A DNA stretch of 64,000 bases, from NCBI GenBank assembly GCA_016184005.1, contig JACPDL010000003.1:235632-299631 (forward strand), read 5' to 3'. Under the pieces are notes generated by a model that searched no databases, was not told the DNA's origin, and saw nothing but the letters and a program-made list of their open reading frames with translations. The position numbers were made by a program, and so were the translations under genes. Positions 16,551-25,541 of the stretch are shown piece after piece (the first letter of the stretch is position 1; every line of letters begins with the position of its first letter). Source of the DNA: Candidatus Aenigmatarchaeota archaeon. GTDB lineage: Archaea; Aenigmatarchaeota; Aenigmatarchaeia; GW2011-AR5.

Positions 16551-16772
16551 CTATTTTCTTCTCGCCCAGTCTGAAGGGGCGTATTTACCGATCAGCTTTC
16601 TTAATATCTCAGCTGCTGGCAGGCCTCTATCGGTATCTGGAACTTTAACCCATACGTTGGCTACATAATCCCTTTCATTGAAGCCGGAAAGCTCCGGGTA
16701 TGCTTCCGGGTTCTCTTGATAAGCCTTCAAAAGCCTTCCGTCAAACGTCTCCTTCTTCCCGAACCATCCCAT
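16551..16772 (-). CDS. Hypothetical small protein
   Basis: A 73-residue protein beginning MGWFGKK, with a mixed charged sequence. The start has a GGTGAT site directly upstream on the minus strand. It lies just downstream of the small zinc ribbon at 16796 and is probably co-transcribed with it. Function unknown. Confidence 0.55.
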   Translation of the reverse strand: MGWFGKKETFDGRLLKAYQENPEAYPELSGFNERDYVANVWVKVPDTDRGLPAAEILRKLIGKYAPSDWARRK

Positions 16773-16795
16773 TTCATCACCTCAAACATGAACGA

Positions 16796-16930
16796 TTATA
16801 CTTTGCCAATGCTTAGAATCTTGGAGCATTTAGGGCAAATATAGAATACTTTATCATTTACACCATCAGGGATTTCCTTGGCATTCGTTATTTCCTCATT
16901 GCAGTGTGGACAGAGCGGCATGATCGCCAT
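16796..16930 (-). CDS. Zinc-ribbon micro-protein
   Basis: A 44-residue protein with CPHC (residues 7-10) and CPKC (32-35), a compact zinc ribbon with no additional domain. Partner unknown. A short spacer precedes the next minus-strand gene. Confidence 0.6.
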   Translation of the reverse strand: MAIMPLCPHCNEEITNAKEIPDGVNDKVFYICPKCSKILSIGKV

Positions 16931-17006
16931 GAATAGATAATCATTGGAACGTATTAAAATTGAAGGGTTTGGCTGTGGGTAGAGGGAGATACGCAGTTTC
17001 TCCCCT

Positions 17007-17684
17007 TTAGAAATCCTTTTCTTTATCTATTTTGCCGTCTTTTAGCCATACGCCTTTATTTGCCATCTTACCAAGGCTTTCTTCATGTGTTATCAATACC
17101 ACTGTTTTTTTTGCCTCTTCGCTCAGCTTTCTGAACGTATTTATGACATTCTCCCCGGATTTCGAATCCAGGGAAGCCGTAGGTTCATCAGCAAGGAGGA
17201 TCTCCGGCTTATTGACTAAAGCACGTGCTATTCCTACCCGCTGCTGTTCGCCGCCCGAAAGCTGGTGTGGATAATTATGAAGCCTTTGGCCAAGCCCAAG
17301 TTTTTCAAGCATTTGTTTTGAAACCTTCATAGATTCATCCGAACTTTGGCCGCCAAGCACAGCAGGCACAAATATGTTTTCTATCGCATTAAGCTCCGGC
17401 AACAGAGAATAAAACTGGAAAACAAATCCGATATTTCGCAATCTGAATGTTGTCCTTTCTTCATCTGAAAGTTTCGCAACATCGGTATCTTTTATCATTA
17501 CAGAGCCTTTGGATTGCTTGTCAAGAACGCCAATAAGGTGCAACAGGGTACTTTTTCCAGAGCCGGAAGGACCCATGACGGATATGAAATCGCCTTTCTT
17601 TATATGCAAGTCTACGCCATTCAAGGCATGTATCTTCAAATCTCCCATGCTGTATACGCGGTGCACGTCTTTGAGTTTTATCAT
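17007..17684 (-). CDS. ABC transporter ATPase, LolD/MacB type
   Basis: A 225-residue ATPase with Walker A GPSGSGKST (38-46), a Q-loop, the signature LSGGEQQR, Walker B ILLADEP and an H-loop (ITHEE). The family powers extrusion of lipoproteins, peptides or drugs together with a FtsX-like permease. The start at 17684 follows a GTGAT site (an in-frame GTG at 17693 is the alternative). It lies downstream of the permease at 17759 and the exported protein at 18995, in one operon. Confidence 0.88.
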   Translation of the reverse strand: MIKLKDVHRVYSMGDLKIHALNGVDLHIKKGDFISVMGPSGSGKSTLLHLIGVLDKQSKGSVMIKDTDVAKLSDEERTTFRLRNIGFVFQFYSLLPELNAIENIFVPAVLGGQSSDESMKVSKQMLEKLGLGQRLHNYPHQLSGGEQQRVGIARALVNKPEILLADEPTASLDSKSGENVINTFRKLSEEAKKTVVLITHEESLGKMANKGVWLKDGKIDKEKDF

Positions 17685-17758
17685 TTCTATCACGTTTTGA
17701 TAATATTTTTTATTAGGAGAGAAGGTTCATAAGGAAGAGAACCTAGGTTCTCGACTTA

Positions 17759-18985
17759 TTATTCAACTGTCTTTATTGTTTCCAGTATTTCCTGCTTAGC
17801 AGCCATGCGCGCAGGCAGATACCCGGCAATTATTGAAGACACTATCATGATTGCTACAGAGCTTACAGCTGTCTCTACTGGCAAAATGGGTTTCAGGGCT
17901 CCGATAGGCAGTACAATCGGGCTGATAGTGAAAACAAATACAAAGAGATAGACAACTGCAATGCCAATTAACGTGCCTATAATTCCAAAGAACAACGATT
18001 CAAAGAGAAATATCATCATTATCTCATTTTTCTGTGTTCCTATTGCTTTCAGGACACCGATGATTCTTTTCTTTCTTGATGTATTGATGAATACTACAAT
18101 GCCTATCGTGGATATGACTATGATTATACCTACCATGGTTGTAATAACAGTGACTATGCCAAACGTCTGGTTTATTCCTGCTGCAAATGTTGACGCTTCT
18201 TCCCATGTTTGTACCTGGGCGTTGGGTATTCCCAATTCAAGTATCAGATTTTTGTACCTGTCTGCTTCTTTCCTGTCGTTGAGTCGCACAAGAATTGATG
18301 AAGCTTTGTCATCAAGTCCTAGAACATCCTCGGCTTCCTCTTTTGTTATGTAGACACTCTGAGAGACGATGCTGAAGCCCTGGCTGCCAGCAATTGCTTT
18401 TATTTTGTACTCTCTTTCAACTCCGTTGGAGAATCTGATTTTTACTTTTTCACCTATATCGACGCCACCAAGACCTTCTCTTGTGGCGCCAAACCCTCTC
18501 TGCTGACCGATTAAATCTTCTATTTTCCTGCCAGCTATCAACTCGCCCATTATAATTTCATTATTGTCTTCATCATTGAGATAAGTGCCTTTCAATACCT
18601 TTTCATGTATTGTTGTGACATCCTGCTCTTCTGAGGGCGTGATGCCTTCGATTCTGATGCCTATTTCCTTGCCTTTGTAAAAGACCGTGCCTGAAAGAGC
18701 GATATGCGAAGAAGACTTGACGACTCCTGGTATCAAGTCTATTTTCTTTCTTGTGCTTGATTCAAAATTCAAGTATAATTGGTTTGAATCACTAGATGGC
18801 TGTATAATTATATGCGAAGTGGCTGTATCGACTATTTCGCTTTGAAACGTGTCGCTCAATCCATTAAGGAAAGCAGGGAAGAATGTGAGATTAATATAAG
18901 AGAATGCCAGCAGCGTGATGACTAAAGCTGCTATTTTCCTGTCTCGCGCAAGATCCTTTAGCGCAAGAAATGCTGCTAGCTTCAC
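17759..18985 (-). CDS. ABC transporter permease, FtsX/MacB type
   Basis: A 408-residue membrane protein: an N-terminal helix (residues about 17-40), a large extracytoplasmic domain (about 45-275), then three C-terminal helices (about 280-305, 325-355 and 375-395), the layout of MacB-type permeases. The C-terminal SIIAGYLPARMAAKQ segment matches the family. It pairs with the ATPase downstream and is separated by 9 bases from the upstream exported-protein gene. Substrate unknown. Confidence 0.85.
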   Translation of the reverse strand: MKLAAFLALKDLARDRKIAALVITLLAFSYINLTFFPAFLNGLSDTFQSEIVDTATSHIIIQPSSDSNQLYLNFESSTRKKIDLIPGVVKSSSHIALSGTVFYKGKEIGIRIEGITPSEEQDVTTIHEKVLKGTYLNDEDNNEIIMGELIAGRKIEDLIGQQRGFGATREGLGGVDIGEKVKIRFSNGVEREYKIKAIAGSQGFSIVSQSVYITKEEAEDVLGLDDKASSILVRLNDRKEADRYKNLILELGIPNAQVQTWEEASTFAAGINQTFGIVTVITTMVGIIIVISTIGIVVFINTSRKKRIIGVLKAIGTQKNEIMMIFLFESLFFGIIGTLIGIAVVYLFVFVFTISPIVLPIGALKPILPVETAVSSVAIMIVSSIIAGYLPARMAAKQEILETIKTVE

Positions 18986-18994
18986 AAAAACAAC

Positions 18995-20140
18995 CTATTT
19001 CTTTTTAGAGAATGGGAGCCTTTTTCTGAAAATCCAGGCCAGAATGCCGATAATAATCAGCAAGAAGGCAATGGTTCCAAAATAATTAGGTGAAGCTATT
19101 GTGACATCAAAACTATCGCTGAGCTGGTAAGTTCCTGTGTCATCTTTGAATGAAACAAGCAAATTGCATGTGAACGACCCGGATCTTGAAGATGTCATCT
19201 CAATAACAGCCGGGGCGTCTTCATCCTTCTGCAACTGGCCAATGAATGCTTTCTTGTCTGGAGCAAAAGGGCAGCTTATTTCAGCGCTTACAGAATCTGC
19301 GTCTCCAAAACCAACGTTTTCAAGTCTTGCAATGACCGTGAACGGTTCTCCCGTTGATATTATTGGGCTGCCTGTGTTTGAAACAACCTTGATTGTTTGT
19401 ATGTTAATATCCCCTTTGTTTACAACACGCACGCCAAGGTTCTGGGAAGAATTGGTTGTAGATCCCTGTTCATCTAAGTAAATCATTCTGACTGGAATTG
19501 CGTAAGAGTTTGCTTCCAGTGTTGACGATGAAACAAAATCAAAGCTAATTTCTTTAGTTCCGGTTGCATTGAGAATGTCAATGATTTTTAGCGATCCTCC
19601 AAGAACGTTGAAGTTCGCTGATTCGGGCTGTAATTTTATTTGCCGTGCCTGGCCGGAGCCTACGTTTGTCACCTCCAGGGTTACTGCAAATCGTGAATTT
19701 GGTGTTATGTTATCTAATGCACTCACAGTGGAGAATATGATGTTAGGTCTTCCCTGAATCTTCACGTCAACTTTTTGCCGCACAACAGTATCGCCGGTGC
19801 TCTCTTTAATGAAGAGCGGATACGTGCCGGAAACTGCGGTCGGCTCTATTGAGAGGAAATACTTGTTTTTCTTGCTGCAGCCGCCACAGACGCTCACGCT
19901 GCTGAAATCTTCCGTTGAAGATTTTAAAATGAAAGGGAACTGATATTCCAGCTCAACCCTGAAGCTGCCAGTGTCGCTTGTCTGCCTGTTAAAAAGCGTG
20001 GTGTCAATTGTGAAATCCCTTCCCGGCTCAACGGGCTGCGGGTCAACCTTTTCAATAAGAATTGCGGGCAATGTTGCTGCAAACGCAGTACTGAATAAGA
20101 ATATGAATGTAATAGCGAATACTGCATGATGGCGTTTCAT
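18995..20140 (-). CDS. Exported, membrane-anchored CARDB-like protein
   Basis: A 381-residue protein with a signal peptide (about 1-22), several beta-sandwich domains of the archaeal S-layer/CARDB type (recurrent EVTNVGSGQA and RLENVGFGDA strands) and a C-terminal membrane helix (YFGTIAFLLIIIGILAWIF) with a basic tail. It is co-transcribed with the MacB-type transporter and probably serves as its extracellular partner. A CATTTAAATATAC box on the minus strand near 20175 is a likely promoter. Confidence 0.72.
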   Translation of the reverse strand: MKRHHAVFAITFIFLFSTAFAATLPAILIEKVDPQPVEPGRDFTIDTTLFNRQTSDTGSFRVELEYQFPFILKSSTEDFSSVSVCGGCSKKNKYFLSIEPTAVSGTYPLFIKESTGDTVVRQKVDVKIQGRPNIIFSTVSALDNITPNSRFAVTLEVTNVGSGQARQIKLQPESANFNVLGGSLKIIDILNATGTKEISFDFVSSSTLEANSYAIPVRMIYLDEQGSTTNSSQNLGVRVVNKGDINIQTIKVVSNTGSPIISTGEPFTVIARLENVGFGDADSVSAEISCPFAPDKKAFIGQLQKDEDAPAVIEMTSSRSGSFTCNLLVSFKDDTGTYQLSDSFDVTIASPNYFGTIAFLLIIIGILAWIFRKRLPFSKKK

Positions 20141-20201
20141 TTTATTTCCCAACTATTATGAGCAGACAGTATATTTAAATGTATAGGGTATCCTATATTC
20201 A

Positions 20202-21650
20202 CTAACCCTTGACGTTGCCAAGCGGCGTCAGCGCAACGACTTTCTTCGAGATGCCAGCCTGGTGCACGGTCTCTATAACTTCATTGATGTCTTTGTAGGC
20301 AGCACCGGCTTCTTCTGCGACGCCTGCGAACGAGACAGTCTTCACATAAATGCCCCTTTTTTCCATGTCCCGTATAAGCGTGTCGCCCCGAAACTGGCGC
20401 TTGGCTGCAGTTCTTGACATTGTGCGGCCTGAACCGTGGCATGTAGAGCCGAACGTTTCAAGTTCTGCCTTTTTTGTGCCAACCATCAGGTATGACCCTG
20501 TTTCCATGCTGCCGCCAATGATTATAGGCTGCCCAGCATGCCGGTATTTGGCGGTTACTTCTTCCCTGCCGGGCCCGAATGCGCGCGTTGACCCTTTGCG
20601 GTGAACGAGGACTTTCTTTCTCTGGCCGTTGACTTCATGCTCCTCGATCTTTGCTGTGTTGTGCGAAACATCATATACCTGATGCATGCCCAGCTCTTCT
20701 GCGGGCCTTTTGAAAACCTTTGAGAACGCCTCACGAATGCGATGTAAAATTACCTGACGATTGGCAAAAGACATGTTTACGCCGCAGCACATGGCTTTGT
20801 AGTAGTCCTGCCCTTCCTTGCTCTGGAACGGTGCGCATGCAAGTTCAGGATCCCATATCTTCAGGCCGTATTTTGGCATGACGTCAAGGAATGTTTTCAG
20901 ATAATCAGTCCCGATCTGGTGGCCAAAGCCCCTCGAGCCGCAGTGAAACATGATAACTATCTGGTCTTTGCTGTGCACGCCGAAAAGTTTTGCAGTCTCT
21001 TCGTCAAATATCTGGCTTGCGTGCTGTATCTCCAGGTAATGATTTCCTGAGCCAAGCGTGCCTACCTGTGTTATGCCGCGCTTAAAGGCACGGTCGCTTA
21101 CTTTAGACGGGTCTGCGTCTTTCATGCAGCCGTATTCCTCCGTGTTTTCAAGATCTTCTTCCCATGCAAATCCGTTCTCAAGCGCCCATTTTGCGCCGGT
21201 GGCTGTCACGGCCTCGAACTCTCTTTTGTCCAGCTTTACGAATCCTGAGCTCCCAACGCCTGCCGGGACTGTCTTGAAAAGAATATCCACAAGCTCCTTG
21301 ATCTTGGGCCTGACTTCCTTCATTGTAAGATTTGTTGTAGCCATGCGCATCCCGCAGTTGATATCGAACCCGATACCTCCGGGAGAGATTATTCCATCTT
21401 GTAAATCAAACGCTGCAACACCGCCGATTGGGAAGCCGTAGCCCCAGTGTCCATCCGGCATGCAGAAGGCATGGTTTATTATGCCTGGCAGGCGGGCAAC
21501 ATTGGTAACCTGATTAAATACGCCGTCATCCATATCGCGTATGAGCTTTTCCGTCGCATAGATGCGCGCAGGGACAAGCATGCCTTCCTTGTATGTCTGC
21601 GGAAGTTCCCAGATTGTATCTGTTATTTTTTTCATTTCTTTTGGTGGCAT
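20202..21650 (-). CDS. rtcB: tRNA-splicing ligase RtcB
   Basis: A 482-residue RNA ligase with GGIGFDINCGMRM (metal-binding Cys99), HCGSRGFGHQIG, HNTAKIEEH and the CHGSGR segment with the guanylated histidine. RtcB joins 2',3'-cyclic phosphate and 5'-OH ends of tRNA halves using GTP and Mn2+. Its activator archease is 0.4 kb away at 22044. The ATG at 21650 is chosen because a TTTAAA box at 21679 gives leaderless spacing. It is a likely sealer of the split tRNA-Thr in this window. Confidence 0.93.
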   Translation of the reverse strand: MPPKEMKKITDTIWELPQTYKEGMLVPARIYATEKLIRDMDDGVFNQVTNVARLPGIINHAFCMPDGHWGYGFPIGGVAAFDLQDGIISPGGIGFDINCGMRMATTNLTMKEVRPKIKELVDILFKTVPAGVGSSGFVKLDKREFEAVTATGAKWALENGFAWEEDLENTEEYGCMKDADPSKVSDRAFKRGITQVGTLGSGNHYLEIQHASQIFDEETAKLFGVHSKDQIVIMFHCGSRGFGHQIGTDYLKTFLDVMPKYGLKIWDPELACAPFQSKEGQDYYKAMCCGVNMSFANRQVILHRIREAFSKVFKRPAEELGMHQVYDVSHNTAKIEEHEVNGQRKKVLVHRKGSTRAFGPGREEVTAKYRHAGQPIIIGGSMETGSYLMVGTKKAELETFGSTCHGSGRTMSRTAAKRQFRGDTLIRDMEKRGIYVKTVSFAGVAEEAGAAYKDINEVIETVHQAGISKKVVALTPLGNVKG

Positions 21651-21678
21651 AATAACCAAGTAAGTTTTTGGCAAGGGA

Positions 21679-21684
21679 TTTAAA
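21679..21684. promoter_or_regulatory. Palindromic TATA box for divergent genes
   Basis: TTTAAA is the same on both strands. It lies about 26 nt from the ATG of the plus-strand gene at 21707 and about 31 nt from the rtcB ATG at 21650. One box could therefore serve both directions. This is inferred from position. Confidence 0.5.
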
Positions 21685-21706
21685 GGTTAGAAGGGCAGAA
21701 GTTTCA

Positions 21707-22093
21707 ATGCAATCAGATTCGGGCGTCACTGTGTCCTATAAGCAATGTGATAATGGCGTGAAAGGAATGTTTGTATCAGGGCTTTTTTCATCTGTTGACG
21801 TAATTCCTTCTGACGGCAGCGTGGAACTTGAAGTCTCTTGCTGGGGAAACGATTCTCCATACGGCATGGGCGGCGAGGCTTACGCAATCTCAGAGGCCGG
21901 CATATTAAGAGGCGATTCAGAAGCCGGGTTTCCGCAAAGAGACCTGCACTATCTCCGCCTTGCGTTTGAGAGGCTGGGATCCATATCGCCGGAGGAGGAG
22001 CCTTACATATCGCTGAGAAACCGCGTCATTGAAGCGCTCAGGCCTATATGTCAACAACAACCCTGCAGAACCACGAGTCGCCTTTCTGCTTGA
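21707..22093 (+). CDS. Hypothetical protein, divergent from rtcB
   Basis: A 128-residue soluble protein with no recognised motif. The ATG at 21707 gives a leaderless mRNA from the shared TATA box. Its last 50 bases overlap the 3' end of the archease gene on the other strand, so one of the two C-termini may be less conserved. Its position between rtcB and archease is suggestive, but nothing in the sequence shows an RNA-related role. Confidence 0.55.
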   Translation: MQSDSGVTVSYKQCDNGVKGMFVSGLFSSVDVIPSDGSVELEVSCWGNDSPYGMGGEAYAISEAGILRGDSEAGFPQRDLHYLRLAFERLGSISPEEEPYISLRNRVIEALRPICQQQPCRTTSRLSA

Positions 22094-22466
22094 CTTCGAA
22101 CATGTGCAGCGTTATTGCCTTCACGTCTATCTTCTGCTCATGTTTTTTCTTCAGCTTCTCGCCGTACATCTCCGCTTCAAGATGGTATTTGCCGTCTTTT
22201 TCTGTTATCTTTATTTTGTACTTTGAGAAAAGCATCAGCTCCGCGTCTTTCATGAACACGAGTTCTTCAAGCCAGTTGTAGAAAAGCCTCTCTATGCTGC
22301 TTTCAACAAGCCGCACAGTCCTTTTCAGCCGGGGCTTTATGCCTTTTATGTCGACCATGGCATCTGTCAGAGCTTTGGCCCCTTCCTCGAAAAGCTGGTC
22401 AGGGCTTTTGGCTTCTGCCTCGAAAGCAAGGTCAGCAGTCGCAACATCTTCCAGATAGCGGTACAT
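22044..22466 (-). CDS. Archease, RtcB activator
   Basis: A 140-residue archease with the typical start YLEDVATADLAFEAEAKS, the central VESSIERLFYNWLEELVF helix and C-terminal VKAITLHMFEVKQKG. Archease helps RtcB guanylylate and lets it turn over many times. Its place next to rtcB is common. It overlaps the convergent hypothetical gene by 50 bp. Confidence 0.9.
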   Translation of the reverse strand: MYRYLEDVATADLAFEAEAKSPDQLFEEGAKALTDAMVDIKGIKPRLKRTVRLVESSIERLFYNWLEELVFMKDAELMLFSKYKIKITEKDGKYHLEAEMYGEKLKKKHEQKIDVKAITLHMFEVKQKGDSWFCRVVVDI

Positions 22467-22516
22467 GATATCTCATCAGCGATTTCACTTATAAGCTTTT
22501 ACAGGTTAGTATTGTT

Positions 22517-22792
22517 GTGGCTGCAGGAACTGCAGAATTAGCGGACTTGAAAAGGCGTTTTGGCGACGCTGTATTTGATGCAGAATCTTTTGCATATTGC
22601 AACGTGCTCTCGCCAAATCCGGCAACCCAGGCGCTGGACCGGTATCTTTCTCTTTATGATAAAGCAGAAGAGCTGCACAAGACACTAAAATATGAAGGCG
22701 CTGAAATACCAGAAAACACGGACTGCAGGATGTACCGGCTAATGGAACTCAGCATTGTGATAAAAGAAGCAAGACAGAAGCATTTTGAATAG
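22517..22792 (+). CDS. Hypothetical helical protein
   Basis: A 91-residue, mostly helical protein. The GTG at 22517 is used because a CTTATAAG box at about 22488-22495 is correctly spaced for a leaderless transcript and no ATG lies near. No family recognised. Confidence 0.5.
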   Translation: MAAGTAELADLKRRFGDAVFDAESFAYCNVLSPNPATQALDRYLSLYDKAEELHKTLKYEGAEIPENTDCRMYRLMELSIVIKEARQKHFE

Positions 22793-22837
22793 CTTCCTAG
22801 CGACAGTGGAATGCGAAGCGTCAATCCCCGAAGAACC

Positions 22838-23179
22838 TTAATGGGTTTCAGCGATTTCTTCTATTCTCACGGGGATCTCGAATCTCATGCCCGCACATTC
22901 AAACAAATATCTTGCATATGCATCCAGCGGCTTGTCTGTGAGCAGTCTGCCCCCCATGTCTGCTTCCAGTTTGTACCCGATTTCTGACAACTCCCTGCAG
23001 GCAGCCACAACAACCTCAGGAAGGGCCGCTTCTTCCCCGTAAGTCATAATGAATGCAAAGTCCTTCCAGTTTGTATCCACGTGTTTAGGCGGATTCTTCC
23101 TTAATTTCTCTTCGTTCACCGATATCAGGTACTTGGTCATATGATCATCGCAGAAAGTATTTGGCAGGAATCTTGACAT
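22838..23179 (-). CDS. Hypothetical protein
   Basis: A 113-residue soluble alpha/beta protein of unknown function. Starts at 23179 (ATG before SRFLPN) or 23140 (ATG before TKYLIS) are both possible; an earlier ATG at 23221 is less likely. No motif is visible. Confidence 0.5.
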   Translation of the reverse strand: MSRFLPNTFCDDHMTKYLISVNEEKLRKNPPKHVDTNWKDFAFIMTYGEEAALPEVVVAACRELSEIGYKLEADMGGRLLTDKPLDAYARYLFECAGMRFEIPVRIEEIAETH

Positions 23180-23251
23180 AGCTCGTTGCTGTCGCTGTGT
23201 ATGGCTATCCGGTGGCTTCACGAAAGAAAAACCTCTCCGGTCCCGGAAGGA

Positions 23252-23578
23252 TCAGTCCTCATGCCCCTGCTTCGGTGCCGGCGCGCCTTCGTAGTATTTT
23301 GAGAGCACGTCAAGGATGTCATCAGCCGGACCTCTTTCTTCGCGTATGGAAAATTTCACTATCCGGTTGCCGTCGTCCTTTTTTATTTTCTCCACGAACA
23401 GCCTGGACTGCGTCTTTTCCTCAACGCTGTTTTTAAAATCATCCAGAAAAGAATCAGGCCTCATGCCAGAAAGGCGCACAGTAATAATGTTTTTCTCAAT
23501 TCCCAGCAGCTTTGCTGTTATATCTGGCCGTTTTTGTTTGTTGTAGCCGCGGATTATGGATTCCAGCTGGGATTTCAT
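23252..23578 (-). CDS. Hypothetical small alpha/beta protein
   Basis: A 108-residue protein with an alternating helix-strand pattern (LESIIRGYN, ITVRLSGMRP, IVKFSIREE). It resembles small archaeal proteins of unknown function; no motif is diagnostic. A CTTTTTAAGC box on the minus strand at about 23600-23610 is a likely promoter. It is divergent from the gene at 23629. Confidence 0.6.
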   Translation of the reverse strand: MKSQLESIIRGYNKQKRPDITAKLLGIEKNIITVRLSGMRPDSFLDDFKNSVEEKTQSRLFVEKIKKDDGNRIVKFSIREERGPADDILDVLSKYYEGAPAPKQGHED

Positions 23579-23628
23579 AGGAATAAATTATAGGGCATGC
23601 TTAAAAAGATTACAAAGACGATAACAAG

Positions 23629-23940
23629 ATGATAGATTACAAGCATCCAATTATTGTAGAGATGAAAGGCAAATACACGAAAAGTCGTGAAGCCTACAAT
23701 CTCGCAGACGACCATCAAAGAATTGGACTGGGAGATGCAAGGCAATTATTCGAAGACGCCCATACCAAACTTGCCGGTGCCGAGACCGCAGTTTATGGAT
23801 TAAGAGATAAAATGAAGGCTGCCAGTGGTCTTTCGCCTGACGAGAGGGAACATCATTTGTATTTTATGGATAGATATTTAGGCAGGATCAGGGTTTTGTT
23901 GCGCAAAACCCGAAAGCATTTGGATGGCACCAAGGTTTAG
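23629..23940 (+). CDS. Hypothetical helical protein
   Basis: A 103-residue protein that looks entirely helical and charged, possibly a coiled-coil hairpin. No domain recognised. It ends four bases before the convergent metallophosphoesterase stop. Confidence 0.6.
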   Translation: MIDYKHPIIVEMKGKYTKSREAYNLADDHQRIGLGDARQLFEDAHTKLAGAETAVYGLRDKMKAASGLSPDEREHHLYFMDRYLGRIRVLLRKTRKHLDGTKV

Positions 23941-23944
23941 GAAA

Positions 23945-24586
23945 TTATATTTTTATGATCTTCCCGTGCTTGCCGATGCTCATTACTTTTGTCTTTCCTA
24001 TATATTCCTCGAGGCCTTCTGTCTCGTGCATGTGACCGCTTAGATGCAGATCGGGCTTGAACGCTTCCACCGCCTTTCTCACAGCCTTGCTGCAAGGGAA
24101 AGAAAACTTCTCGATGAGCGTCCCGGAAGGCGGCATGTGTGTGACCATGATCTTCTTCTTGGCATCCTTCACGTATTTCAGGTTTTTTTTCAATGTCTCG
24201 TAAAGCTCCCTTTCGCTTATGGGATACGGGCCGACGTTCGCGCCGCCACAACCGAAGAAGCCGATATCGCCGACAACAACAGAATACTCCTGCAGGTTCC
24301 TTATCTTGTATTTTTCAGCAAGAAGCCCCGTAGTCTCAGGCGAATCGTGGTTGCCCGGGATGAAAACAACCTCGAGGCCTTTTTCCCTGAACGGGCCTAT
24401 GAGGCCTTTCCAGTCCATGTCGAAGAATGTCAGGTCTCCGCAAAGCACAACCAGGTCCACCTTTTCCTTGTAGGCCTTCTCAGCCAGCCTTTTCACCGCT
24501 TTCCTGTCCTCGTGAATGTCGCTGGCAGCAAGTATCCTGATTGTTTTCTCTTTTTTCCTTTCCTGCTTTTTGGTGATCTTTGTCAT
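23945..24586 (-). CDS. Metallophosphoesterase (calcineurin-like)
   Basis: A 213-residue protein with the metallophosphoesterase motifs in order: ASDIHED (metal Asp/His), LCGDLTFF, FIPGNHDSPE, VTHMPPSG and LSGHMHE. It should hydrolyse phosphomono- or diesters with two metal ions; the substrate cannot be told. The ATG at 24586 is chosen because a CTTATAAAC box on the minus strand at about 24608-24616 gives leaderless spacing. Confidence 0.88.
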   Translation of the reverse strand: MTKITKKQERKKEKTIRILAASDIHEDRKAVKRLAEKAYKEKVDLVVLCGDLTFFDMDWKGLIGPFREKGLEVVFIPGNHDSPETTGLLAEKYKIRNLQEYSVVVGDIGFFGCGGANVGPYPISERELYETLKKNLKYVKDAKKKIMVTHMPPSGTLIEKFSFPCSKAVRKAVEAFKPDLHLSGHMHETEGLEEYIGKTKVMSIGKHGKIIKI

Positions 24587-24645
24587 AGACAACACATATG
24601 AAGGCATGTTTATAAGATTTAATAATTTAATTATTGCTTGACCTG

Positions 24646-24780
24646 CATCAACAACCATCGTTTGAAAACGGTGGTATGTGGTATTACTAAACGATGGTTG
24701 TGATACCAGGAAACCACATTTATATTTGTGGATTTACTGGTTTTCTCCACCATCTAAAGATAGGTGGTATCCTGAGTATG
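24646..24780 (+). repeat. Family C leader element, copy 1
   Basis: Conserved with 37862-37972: CATCAACAACCATCGTTT (24646-24663), then AAACGATGGTTGTGATACC and AGGAAACCAC (24689-24717), then GGTGGTATCCTGAGTATG ending on the start codon of the next gene. AACCATCGTTT pairs with AAACGATGGTT (24689-24699), but the inserted loop also offers AAACGGTGGT (24666-24675). CAGGAAACCAC can pair with GTGGTATCCTG with one mismatch. The middle differs between copies. Confidence 0.75.
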
Positions 24781-25164
24781 AAACTTAAAACGATGGGGAG
24801 AATCAGCGGCGCTGTCACAACGGCTGCTGCTGGATATGCTGGGTATCATATGTACAGGATAGTAAGCGGCACAGAATATAGAAAGGCTTATGACTTTTTA
24901 TTAAGCGACCAGCCACTAGAGAATAAGGCGATGGCAGGTCTATACTTGGCTGCATCGTCGACTTTAGTATTATGCTTGCCTCCACTGGCTCTTTTAGCCG
25001 CTGATGGTGTAACAGACATGGCAAAGGGTACACACCATTACCTTGGAATGCGTTTATGGCAGCGGTTGACTAAAAGCGAAGAACGAAAGAGGGAAATTGA
25101 TGACGCAATAAAAGACATGTCAGAAAGCATCGAAAAACCCATCCGTCTAAGAAGAAAACGATAA
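24778..25164 (+). CDS. Putative small membrane protein
   Basis: A 128-residue protein with two hydrophobic segments (about residues 10-28 and 55-82) and a highly charged C-terminal tail, much like the small membrane proteins at 1422-2296. The ATG is the final three bases of the family C leader, so the element forms its 5' untranslated region. Function unknown. Confidence 0.55.
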   Translation: MKLKTMGRISGAVTTAAAGYAGYHMYRIVSGTEYRKAYDFLLSDQPLENKAMAGLYLAASSTLVLCLPPLALLAADGVTDMAKGTHHYLGMRLWQRLTKSEERKREIDDAIKDMSESIEKPIRLRRKR

Positions 25165-25218
25165 CAAAAAGAATGGTTCATCCTTTGCAGCACTTATCGT
25201 CTTGATTCAGCTCAAAGG

Positions 25219-25497
25219 CTATTTTTTCGCTTCGACATACTGGACTTTTATGAATGGAGGATCAGCGTCCATGTCCTGTTCTAAAACATAGAAGGAAACT
25301 TCAGTGCCTTTAGGCGGGCCTGTCAGATAAAAAGGCCTGTTTTTCCAGCACTTCACAGCTGTTATTGGGTTTTCAACGCCGCGATATTCTTTCGACAGAT
25401 CGATTGTCTGCGGGTTCCCAATTCTTCTCGTTATCTCGGCGGACTTCCCTGTATCAGACCAGCGATATCTGCCGTTTTCCCCGACAAGATGCTTCAT
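25219..25497 (-). CDS. Hypothetical beta-rich protein
   Basis: A 92-residue protein; the C-terminal part (RPFYLTGPPKGTEVSFYVLE) suggests a small beta-barrel. The start at 25497 is preferred over an upstream start at 25641 because a GTTTTTAAGAC box at about 25518-25528 would be leaderless and because the extra N-terminal residues are encoded by the family A repeat. Function unknown. Confidence 0.5.
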   Translation of the reverse strand: MKHLVGENGRYRWSDTGKSAEITRRIGNPQTIDLSKEYRGVENPITAVKCWKNRPFYLTGPPKGTEVSFYVLEQDMDADPPFIKVQYVEAKK

Positions 25498-25541
25498 TGA
25501 CCAGATAAAAACAGCAAGTCTTAAAAACACGAAGAAATTGC

